From Gemmatimonadota bacterium (lineage in GTDB: Bacteria > Gemmatimonadota > Gemmatimonadetes > Gemmatimonadales > GWC2-71-9), in contig JACPAP010000026.1 of the NCBI GenBank assembly GCA_016180765.1, positions 1-28,653 of the forward strand: DNA of 28,653 bases. The letters run 5' to 3'. The notes beneath the pieces are model-generated. The model searched no databases. It saw only the letters and a program-made list of their open reading frames with translations, and was not told the origin of the DNA. Position numbers and translations under genes: made by a program. Every line of letters starts with the position of its first letter. Positions within the stretch are counted from its first letter, which is position 1. Below, in pieces: positions 1 through 5,924 of the stretch.

Positions 1-739
1 CGATCCCCGCCGGCAGCCGCGCCGCCAGCTCGGCATGCGAGAAGCGGTGGGTGAGATGGGTGAGCAGCGTGCGCGGCGCGCCGACCGCCCGCGCCACGTC
101 CACCGCCTCCGGAATGGACAGGTGACTCGGGTGCGGGTGATCGAACAACGCGCTGAGGACCAACAGCTGCACGCCCCGGAGGCGCTCCACCATCGGCGGG
201 GGCACCGCCTTCACGTCCGTGAAATACCCCAAGCCACCGATCCGATACCCGTACACCGGGACCCCGCCGTGGTCGCACTCGAGCGGCAGCACCGGGATCC
301 CGGCCACGCGGACCTCGCGCCCCGGCTCCAGCGGCATCCGCTCCAGCGCTGGCCGCGGCGTGGCGGGGTCGCGCGGGACCGATTCGTCGAAGATGTACGG
401 GAAGTGCTGGCCCAGCCGGTGCAGCATCCCGGGCGGTCCATAAATCGGCAGCCGGCCGCGCCGCACCGACATCGCCCGCAAATCGTCGATGCCGTGCACG
501 TGATCGGCGTGGTCGTGCGTGTACAGCACGGCGTCCACCGCATCCACCCGGGCGGCGATGAGCTGAAGCCGGAGCTCGGGCGGGGTGTCGATCAGCAGGC
601 GGGTGCCGCCGGGGGCTTCCACCACCGCCGCCACGCGGGTGCGCCGGTCTCTCGGATCGGCGGACGTGCACACGGCACAGGAGCACCCGATCTGGGGCAC
701 GCCGAACGACGTCCCCGACCCCAACACGATGAGGCGCAC
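1..739 (-). CDS. PhnP-like metallo-beta-lactamase-fold hydrolase (3' end outside window)
   Basis: The visible 246 residues begin MRLIVLGSGTSFGVP from a GTG at 739, one base after the pyruvate kinase stop, so translation is probably coupled. The metallo-beta-lactamase signature THDHADH gives the metal ligands H75, H77, D79 and H80. A C-x-C-x2-C cluster at C19/C21/C24, followed by DPRDRR, matches the structural zinc site that sets PhnP-like phosphodiesterases apart from other family members. PhnP itself hydrolyses 5-phosphoribosyl 1,2-cyclic phosphate, but no phosphonate genes are near, so the substrate here is unknown; a general cyclic-phosphate or nucleotide phosphodiesterase is likely. No signal peptide, so cytoplasmic. 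Late ligands, including a histidine in LLTHLTHRF, are visible before the window edge cuts the gene. Confidence 0.85.
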   Translation of the reverse strand, partial: MRLIVLGSGTSFGVPQIGCSCAVCTSADPRDRRTRVAAVVEAPGGTRLLIDTPPELRLQLIAARVDAVDAVLYTHDHADHVHGIDDLRAMSVRRGRLPIYGPPGMLHRLGQHFPYIFDESVPRDPATPRPALERMPLEPGREVRVAGIPVLPLECDHGGVPVYGYRIGGLGYFTDVKAVPPPMVERLRGVQLLVLSALFDHPHPSHLSIPEAVDVARAVGAPRTLLTHLTHRFSHAELAARLPAGI

Positions 740-740
740 G

Positions 741-2174
741 CTAGACCGACTCGACCTTGAGGAGGTTGGTGGTCCCGGGCACTTCGAAGGGCACGCCTGC
801 CGTGACCACGATGTGGTCGCCCAGCCTGGCGTACGCCCTGGCCAGCAGGGTTTCGCGGGCGGCGTCCAGCATGGCGTCGTAGTTGGGGACGCGGGACGCC
901 AGCTCGGGCACCACACCCCAAACCAGCGCCAGCTGCCGGCAGGTAACGGCCTCGGTGGAGAAGCCCAGGATCGGGACGACGGGACGATAGGCTGCGATCT
1001 TCCGGGCGGTGAAGCCGCTTCGGGTGAAGCATACGATCAGCGGGACCTTGAGCAGCTCGGCGGCCGCACAGGTAGCGAACGCGATCGCGTCCTCGACCGA
1101 CGGGTCGCCGCTGGGGCGCACATCGACGACCCGCCGACTTCTGGCGTGGGCGCCGTCTTCCGGCTCGGCCCCTTCGATTTCCCGGATGATGCGCGCCATC
1201 GCTTCCACGGCCAGGATCGGGTACTCACCGGCGGCGGTTTCGGCCGACAGCATCACCGCGTCGGTCCCGTCGAGGATGGCATTGGCGACGTCCGAGGCCT
1301 CGGCGCGGGTGGGCCGGGGGTTGTGCACCATGGACTCGAGCATCTGGGTGGCGGTGATCACCGCCCGCCCGAATCGGGTGGCGGTGCGGATAATCCGCTT
1401 CTGCGCCAGCGGCACTTGCTCGAACGGCATCTCGACGCCGAGGTCGCCGCGGGCCACCATGATCACATCCGCGGCCTGTACGATCCGGGGCAGCTCCGCC
1501 AGCGCGGTCGCCTTCTCGATCTTGGCCACCAGGCGGATGTGCCGCGGCAGCAGCGCCCGCACCGCCTCGATGTCCGCGGCGCGGCGCACGAACGACACCC
1601 CGATGAAGTCCGCGTCGTGCGCGATGGCGTGCTCGATATCCTCGCGGTCCCTCTCGGTCACCGCGGGGGCGCTCACCGCCACGTCGGGCAGATTGATCCC
1701 CTTGTTGCTCCTGAGCTCGCCGCCGTGCACCACCCTGGCGTGCACCCGCCGGCCGGCTACCCGGGTTACGTCCACCGCCAGCAGCCCGTCGTCCAGCAGA
1801 ATCCGCGTGCCCGGGGGCGCATCGCTCGCCAGCTGTTCGTAGGTGGTCGGGATCTCCTCCGGCCGAGCCTCGTCCTCCGGCGCGAAGACGATCTCGGCGC
1901 CCACCTCGAGCGTGCGCGGCCGCTCCAGCGCGCCCACCCGGATCCGCGGACCTTGCAGATCCACCAGCAGCCCGACGTGCCGGTCCTGTCGCCCGCGCAC
2001 CTCCTTCACCAGATCCATCCAGCCGCCCCGGGTCTCCTGAAGCCCGTGGGAGCTGTTGATGCGCACCACATCCACCCCGGCGACCAGCAGCGCCTCGAGC
2101 GTCTTCAAGGTGGCGGAGCTGGGGCCCAGCGTCGCGACGATCTTGGTGCGCCGGAACGGGGACGGGGAGGTCAC
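741..2174 (-). CDS. pyk: pyruvate kinase
   Basis: Converts phosphoenolpyruvate and ADP to pyruvate and ATP, the last step of glycolysis, in the cytoplasm. The 477-residue length is normal for the family. It opens with RRTKIVATLGPSS and RINSSHG, contains the catalytic-lysine motif LVAKIEKATAL, the metal/PEP-binding stretch MVARGDLGVEMPFEQV, and ATQMLESM and SAETAAGEYP. The C-terminal domain carries VVTAGVPFEVPGTTNLLKV, typical of the allosteric region. The start is GTG at 2174, overlapping the sirtuin stop as GTGA, and the stop at 741 lies one base from the next start. It is therefore the middle gene of a tightly coupled sirtuin-pyk-hydrolase unit. Confidence 0.96.
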   Translation of the reverse strand: MTSPSPFRRTKIVATLGPSSATLKTLEALLVAGVDVVRINSSHGLQETRGGWMDLVKEVRGRQDRHVGLLVDLQGPRIRVGALERPRTLEVGAEIVFAPEDEARPEEIPTTYEQLASDAPPGTRILLDDGLLAVDVTRVAGRRVHARVVHGGELRSNKGINLPDVAVSAPAVTERDREDIEHAIAHDADFIGVSFVRRAADIEAVRALLPRHIRLVAKIEKATALAELPRIVQAADVIMVARGDLGVEMPFEQVPLAQKRIIRTATRFGRAVITATQMLESMVHNPRPTRAEASDVANAILDGTDAVMLSAETAAGEYPILAVEAMARIIREIEGAEPEDGAHARSRRVVDVRPSGDPSVEDAIAFATCAAAELLKVPLIVCFTRSGFTARKIAAYRPVVPILGFSTEAVTCRQLALVWGVVPELASRVPNYDAMLDAARETLLARAYARLGDHIVVTAGVPFEVPGTTNLLKVESV

Positions 2175-2947
2175 GTGGCCGGTAGGCTGGCCTGCAGCGC
2201 GGACGCCAGCTCGGGGAGCGCCACGCCGGCCCCCGCCCGCCAGGCCAGCGCGACGTGAGACGAGAGCGGCGTCGGTTGGGGGTTGATCTCGATCACCGGG
2301 ATACCCCGGGTGACCCCGACCCAGGCCAGGTCCGCTGCCGGATACACCAACGCGGTGGTACCCACCACCAGCAGCGCGTCACACGCATCGACCTCGGCAC
2401 GCGCCGCCTCCAGCTGCTCCCACGGCAAGGGCTCGCCGAACCACACCACCCCCGGCCGGACGGGGCTGCCGCAGCGATCGCAACGCGGCGGCTCGATCTC
2501 CTCGGCGCCGGCGTGCCGCAGCTCCTCCAAACGGCGCGCGTCGTAGGGATGCCCGGCATCGAGGCAGCGGAACGCGACCAGCGAGCCGTGGAGCTCGATC
2601 ACCGCGGCCGATCCAGCGCGCGCGTGCAGCCCATCCACGTTCTGGGTCACGATGGTCAGGCGGTCGAAGCGGTCTTCCAGCTCCACCAGCGCCCGATACC
2701 CGGCGTGCGGTAGGGCGTCGCGGATCGCCCGCCAGCGCCACAAGTACCAGGCGAAGACCCGGCCGGGATGGCGACGGAACGCTTCCGGGGTCGCCAGTTC
2801 CTCGGGGTCGAAGCGCGCCCACAGACCGGTCTCTTCGTCCCGAAAGGTGGGCACCCCGGACTCCTGCGACATCCCGGAGCCGGTGAAGACGACCAGGTGC
2901 CGGGCGTCGTGCAGGAGCTCGGCGGCCCGGACGGCGTCAGGGGACAT
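2171..2947 (-). CDS. cobB: sirtuin, NAD-dependent protein deacylase
   Basis: Removes acyl groups from lysines using NAD+. The Rossmann motif VVFTGSGMSQESGVPTFR, TQNVDGLH and the catalytic His in ELHGS are all present, with VVGTTALVYPAA and INPQPTPLS for NAD binding. A Y-x-x-R pair in FAWYLWRWR sits where SIRT5/CobB-type enzymes carry the residues that bind succinyl or malonyl groups, which suggests desuccinylase activity. The zinc module is odd: the second pair CDRC is normal, but the first is C-x4-H (CLDAGH) instead of two cysteines. An ATG at 2947 has AAGGA 7 nt upstream; a GTG at 2950 is also possible. The stop overlaps the pyk start, so metabolic enzyme and deacylase are co-translated. 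Confidence 0.9.
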   Translation of the reverse strand: MSPDAVRAAELLHDARHLVVFTGSGMSQESGVPTFRDEETGLWARFDPEELATPEAFRRHPGRVFAWYLWRWRAIRDALPHAGYRALVELEDRFDRLTIVTQNVDGLHARAGSAAVIELHGSLVAFRCLDAGHPYDARRLEELRHAGAEEIEPPRCDRCGSPVRPGVVWFGEPLPWEQLEAARAEVDACDALLVVGTTALVYPAADLAWVGVTRGIPVIEINPQPTPLSSHVALAWRAGAGVALPELASALQASLPAT

Positions 2948-2950
2948 CAC

Positions 2951-3099
2951 GTGGTCCTTGGTCCGTTATGCGTGAGCCGCGAGCGGTGAGCGGAGGGGCA
3001 CCCGCCGGGCTACCGGCTGCACGCCGCTGGTCTCATGCCTCCCGGCGCACCGCGCACCGCTTCCCAGCTGGCAGACCACGGATAACGGATAACGCAGTT
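2951..3099. repeat. intergenic region with degraded inverted-repeat remnant
   Basis: This gap between ispG and the sirtuin holds GCGAGCGGTGAGCGG on one side and GCGCACCGCGCACCGC on the other. Outer arms TCCGTTAT (2962-2969) and ATAACGGA (3083-3090) flank them, with GGATAAC repeated in tandem at 3080-3093. The same words build the perfect hairpin at 4977-5033, so this looks like a decayed relative of that element. No clear promoter for the sirtuin was found here, so the sirtuin-pyk-hydrolase genes may be read from ispG. Confidence 0.35.
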
Positions 3100-4329
3100 T
3101 CACGGCGTCATGACCGGACTGGGGTACCGCCGGGCGACGTAGTCGTTGAGGATATCGAGAAACTCCTCCACGATCCGGTCGCCCTTGAGGGTCACGCGCA
3201 GCTCTCCGTCGACGTACACCGGCGCCTTGGGCTCCTCGAAGGTGCCGGGGAGCGAGATCCCGATGTCCGCGTGTTTGGATTCCCCGGGGCCGTTCACCAC
3301 GCACCCCATGACGGCCACTCGCATCCGCTCTACGCCCGGGTGGCGCTCCCGCCAGCGCGGCATCTGCTCGATGAGGTAGCGCTGAATCTGATCCGCCATT
3401 TCCTGGAAGAACGTGCTGGTGGTGCGCCCGCAGCCGGGGCACGCGCTCACCTGGGGCATGAAGCTGCGGAGCCCCAGCGACTGGAGAATCTGCTGGCACA
3501 CGCGCACTTCGTCGGCCCGGTCGCCGCGCGGCATGGGCGTCAACGAGACCCGAATGGTGTCGCCGATGCCTTCTTGCAGCAGGATCGCCAGGCCGGCCGT
3601 GCTTGCCACCACGCCCTTGGAGCCCATCCCCGCCTCGGTGAGGCCCAGGTGCAGCGGGTAATCGGAGCGCGGAGCCAGCTGGCGATACACGTCCACCAGG
3701 TCCTGCACCCCGGACACCTTGGCCGAGAGGATGATGCGATCGTGGGGCAGTCCCGTGTCCTCCGCGAGCCGCGCCGACCGCATGGCGCTTTCGATCATCG
3801 CCTGGATCATCACGTCCCGCGCGTCCAGCGGCTCGGACCGCTGGGCATTCTGGTCCATCAACTCCGTGAGCAGCTGGCGATCGAGGGAGCCCCAATTGAC
3901 GCCGATGCGCACCGGCTTGTCGTTCCGGATCGCCACCTCCACGATGGCTCGGAAGTGCTGGTCCCGTCGCTTGGCGCCCACGTTGCCGGGATTGATACGA
4001 TACTTGGCGAGGGCCTGGCCGCACTCGGCGTACCGGGTGAGCAACAGGTGGCCGTTGTAATGGAAATCGCCGATGATGGGGACGGAGACGCCGCGCGCCT
4101 CCAGCCGCTCCACGATCCGCGGCACGGCGGCGGCGGCCTCATCGTGGTTCACGGTGACGCGGACCAGCTCGCTGCCCGCGGCGGCGAGATCCGCCACCTG
4201 GGACGCGGTGGCCTCGACGTCCGCGGTGTCCGTGTTGGTCATGGACTGCACCGCGATGGGATGGGCGGAGCCGACCGGCACGGAACCCACCCAGGTCGTG
4301 ACGGTCGGTCTGCGCACTGCTGTAGCCAT
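3100..4329 (-). CDS. ispG: 4-hydroxy-3-methylbut-2-en-1-yl diphosphate synthase (GcpE)
   Basis: Penultimate enzyme of the MEP isoprenoid pathway; reductively opens MEcPP to HMBPP using a [4Fe-4S] cluster in the cytoplasm. The 409-residue protein has the TIM-barrel start VGSVPVGSAHPIAVQSMTNT and the reductase-domain cluster cysteines C297 and C300 (SACPGCGR) and C343 (GCVVNGPGE), with the conserved Glu that follows. Length and motifs match the short bacterial form without the extra plant/Thermus insert. The ATG at 4329 has a TATATT hexamer (4343-4338) only 8 nt upstream and no Shine-Dalgarno sequence, so it may be translated from a leaderless message. Divergent from the MOSC gene. Confidence 0.96.
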   Translation of the reverse strand: MATAVRRPTVTTWVGSVPVGSAHPIAVQSMTNTDTADVEATASQVADLAAAGSELVRVTVNHDEAAAAVPRIVERLEARGVSVPIIGDFHYNGHLLLTRYAECGQALAKYRINPGNVGAKRRDQHFRAIVEVAIRNDKPVRIGVNWGSLDRQLLTELMDQNAQRSEPLDARDVMIQAMIESAMRSARLAEDTGLPHDRIILSAKVSGVQDLVDVYRQLAPRSDYPLHLGLTEAGMGSKGVVASTAGLAILLQEGIGDTIRVSLTPMPRGDRADEVRVCQQILQSLGLRSFMPQVSACPGCGRTTSTFFQEMADQIQRYLIEQMPRWRERHPGVERMRVAVMGCVVNGPGESKHADIGISLPGTFEEPKAPVYVDGELRVTLKGDRIVEEFLDILNDYVARRYPSPVMTP

Positions 4330-4373
4330 GGAGGGGTAATATACCCCTTCGGCTCCGATTTATATTTGGTCCC
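4330..4373. promoter_or_regulatory. divergent overlapping promoters with small palindrome
   Basis: This 44-bp gap is AT-rich compared with its surroundings. It holds a TATATT on the minus strand (4343-4338) 8 nt before the ispG ATG and a TATATT on the plus strand (4361-4366) 7 nt before the MOSC ATG. Both would place the transcription start at or next to the start codon. Neither has a good -35. A palindrome GGGGTA-ATA-TACCCC (4333-4347) covers the ispG -10 and could be an operator. Confidence 0.5.
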
Positions 4374-4973
4374 ATGCCCTCCATCATCGGCCCCATCGTC
4401 CAGCTGCAGGTCCAACGTGGGCCCCTCAAGGTCGGGGAAAAGGGCGCCAAGCGGTACGTCACCGATCCCATCGCGGTGCTCGAGCGGATCCGGGTGAGCC
4501 GCGACGGGGTCGTGGGGCTCGATGGCGGCGAGGAAATCCTGGACGCCCATCACCGCGCACACGTCCTGCGGAAGAACGAAGATGGTGTGCACGGGGTCTC
4601 GGTTGGCTTCACCTCGCACTACCGCGCCATGCAGCAACGCTTTGGCGGGCACCTGCGCGTGGGGTGCGCCGGCGAGAACATCATCGTCGAAGCCTCGCGG
4701 CGCCTGGAGCCGGTCGAGGTCGGGGCCGGCTTCGTGATCCTGGATTCGGCCGGCCGGGAGAAGGGCCGACTGGTCGATCTGGCGGTGGCGCATCCGTGCA
4801 AACCCTTCACCGGCTTCGCGCACCGAGGGGAGGCCGTCCCACCGGAAGGGTTCAAAGAAAGCCTGCAGTTTCTGGATGGAGGAACGAGAGGGTATTACTG
4901 CACCTGGGCGGGGGATCCAACGCTGCTCGAAAAGGGCGACCTTCTCGCGACCATCACGTCTTTGCGACACTGA
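4374..4973 (+). CDS. MOSC-domain-like protein
   Basis: A 199-residue soluble protein resembling the MOSC fold, a sulfur-carrier domain found in molybdenum-cofactor sulfurases and YiiM-type proteins. The core signs are GVSVGFTSHYRAM, GGHLRVGCAGENIIVEA (the GxxGEN block that opens most MOSC domains), a G-rich turn GAGFVILDSAGREKG, and a conserved-looking cysteine in AHPCKPFTGF where MOSC proteins keep the reactive Cys. There is no PLP domain, so it is a stand-alone MOSC protein and its acceptor is unknown. It is transcribed away from ispG and ends just before a strong hairpin. Assignment rests on motif likeness only. Confidence 0.7.
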   Translation: MPSIIGPIVQLQVQRGPLKVGEKGAKRYVTDPIAVLERIRVSRDGVVGLDGGEEILDAHHRAHVLRKNEDGVHGVSVGFTSHYRAMQQRFGGHLRVGCAGENIIVEASRRLEPVEVGAGFVILDSAGREKGRLVDLAVAHPCKPFTGFAHRGEAVPPEGFKESLQFLDGGTRGYYCTWAGDPTLLEKGDLLATITSLRH

Positions 4974-4976
4974 AAC

Positions 4977-5033
4977 GGTGCGCGGTGCGCGGTGAGCGGG
5001 GACGTCCCCCCCGCTCACCGCGCACCGCGCACC
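4977..5033. terminator. perfect 25-bp hairpin between convergent genes
   Basis: Arms 4977-5001 and 5009-5033 are exact reverse complements, with a 7-nt loop ACGTCCC. The arm is built from repeated GGTGCGC units ending GTGAGCGGGG. It lies 3 nt after the MOSC stop and 4 nt from the stop of the convergent zinc-ribbon gene, so it is well placed as a bidirectional terminator, although it lacks a U-tract. The sequence resembles the decayed element at 2951-3099. Confidence 0.7.
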
Positions 5034-5037
5034 CTTC

Positions 5038-5406
5038 TCAGCAGGTCACCGACCAGTCGATCTCGAACAACAGCTGGCACACCGGGCAGGTGAGCTGGGT
5101 GTCGTCCGGTTTGAGGTTGGCCCGGCCGGCGCAGTTGGGGCACACCCCGTACAGGGGCCCGAGCCCCGCCTCGCCGGCCAGCTCGGCGGCGTCTCTCTGA
5201 GGATCGAGCTGGACCACGCTCCATTTGCGCGGCTTTTGGGTGGTGAAGTCCAGCATGGAGCGGTCGATGGGAATCGCTTTCTTGCTGACATCCAGCACCA
5301 CGATGTTGGACTTGTTCTCATTCAGCACCACGTACCACGCGCCACGTCGCAACCCGTGCGCGCCTGACCGCTTCACCCGCGCCCACTTGCGTTCTTTGGA
5401 ACTCAT
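5038..5406 (-). CDS. small zinc-ribbon protein of unknown function (paralog B)
   Basis: A 122-residue basic-to-mixed protein, not recognised as a named family. The N-terminus MSSKERKWARVKRSGAHG is basic. The middle is a small beta-type domain with RRGAWYVVLNE, VVLDVSKKAIPIDRSML and RKWSVV. The C-terminal part is a zinc ribbon with CPNC and CPVC pairs, and the last residue is also Cys (DWSVTC). It is clearly paralogous to the neighbour at 5450-5827. ATG at 5406 is chosen over a TTG at 5415; a TATCAT hexamer (5420-5415) sits 8 nt before it, suggesting its own leaderless promoter. It is the last gene before the bidirectional terminator. RNA or DNA binding is possible, but nothing proves it. Confidence 0.75.
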   Translation of the reverse strand: MSSKERKWARVKRSGAHGLRRGAWYVVLNENKSNIVVLDVSKKAIPIDRSMLDFTTQKPRKWSVVQLDPQRDAAELAGEAGLGPLYGVCPNCAGRANLKPDDTQLTCPVCQLLFEIDWSVTC

Positions 5407-5414
5407 CGGTCCCA

Positions 5415-5420
5415 ATGATA
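5415..5420 (-). promoter_or_regulatory. putative -10 box TATCAT of paralog B
   Basis: TATCAT on the minus strand, 8 nt before the ATG at 5406, in otherwise GC-rich DNA. No convincing -35 lies 17 nt further up. The spacing equals that seen at five other starts in this window. Confidence 0.4.
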
Positions 5421-5449
5421 GGAGGCGCCCGGCTTCCAGGCTAGGGGCG

Positions 5450-5827
5450 TTAGCAGGGATGGTCCCAGTCCACCGGGAACGTGCCGCGGCAGTGCTCGCA
5501 GGTCAGCTGCGCGGCGTCGGGAGGCTCGATCTTGCCCCGCTCGCTGCAGGACGGGCAGACCCCGTAGATCAATCCCAGGTGCTGCTCGCTGGCGCGGCGC
5601 GCGCCGCGCTGGGTCTCCTGCCATTTGACCACGCTCCACTTGCCGGGCTTCTCGGCGACCACCTCCAGCATGGCGCGCGGAACCGGCACGTTGTTCTTCC
5701 GCACGTCGAGAAATACCACGCCCGGCTGCGCGTCATTCACTACCAGGTACCACGCGCCGCGACGCAGGCCGTGGGCGCCCGCGCCTTTGGCGCGGGCCCA
5801 TTTACGATGGGGCGTATCGTCAGCCAT
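5450..5827 (-). CDS. small zinc-ribbon protein of unknown function (paralog A)
   Basis: A 125-residue protein, the tandem sister of the gene at 5038-5406. Shared blocks in the same order are KWAR-K-GAHGLRRGAWY, V-LDV-K---P--R-ML, KP-KWSVV, LG-IYGVCP-C, a second C-x2-C (CEHC) and a terminal Cys (DWDHPC). The ribbon therefore has two C-x2-C pairs plus a C-terminal cysteine. No signal peptide or membrane segment, so probably cytoplasmic. It follows nrdJ on the same strand but is separated from it by a terminator-like hairpin and has its own TATTAG box 6 nt before the ATG. Function unknown; the strict conservation of the RGAWY and KWSVV blocks marks the likely functional surface. Confidence 0.75.
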   Translation of the reverse strand: MADDTPHRKWARAKGAGAHGLRRGAWYLVVNDAQPGVVFLDVRKNNVPVPRAMLEVVAEKPGKWSVVKWQETQRGARRASEQHLGLIYGVCPSCSERGKIEPPDAAQLTCEHCRGTFPVDWDHPC

Positions 5828-5833
5828 GGGGCA

Positions 5834-5839
5834 CTAATA
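5834..5839 (-). promoter_or_regulatory. putative -10 box TATTAG of paralog A
   Basis: TATTAG on the minus strand with 6 nt between it and the ATG at 5827. There is no ribosome-binding site in the gap, consistent with a leaderless start. No clear -35 was seen; the region 17 nt upstream lies in the hairpin at 5845-5872. Confidence 0.4.
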
Positions 5840-5844
5840 CAACA

Positions 5845-5872
5845 GCGGGGACGGACTCGCGTCCATCCCCGC
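5845..5872 (-). terminator. hairpin with GNRA loop after nrdJ
   Basis: On the minus strand GCGGGGATGGAC pairs with GTCCGTCCCCGC (12 pairs, one of them G-U) around a GCGA tetraloop. It stands about 50 nt past the nrdJ stop and is followed by the T-rich GCTGTTGTATTAG. It is a probable intrinsic terminator for nrdJ. Confidence 0.6.
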
Positions 5873-5924
5873 CGCTCTCACACTCCAACCTGAAGTTAAT
5901 GCGCTGGTGCGGCCACGCCTCGCG

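Noticed and set aside
585..2258. Long open frame (557 codons) opposite pyruvate kinase and the sirtuin
   Set aside because: Antisense to genes with full family motifs. The translation is His/Arg/Gly/Pro-rich with no domain. Long antisense frames are expected at this GC content.
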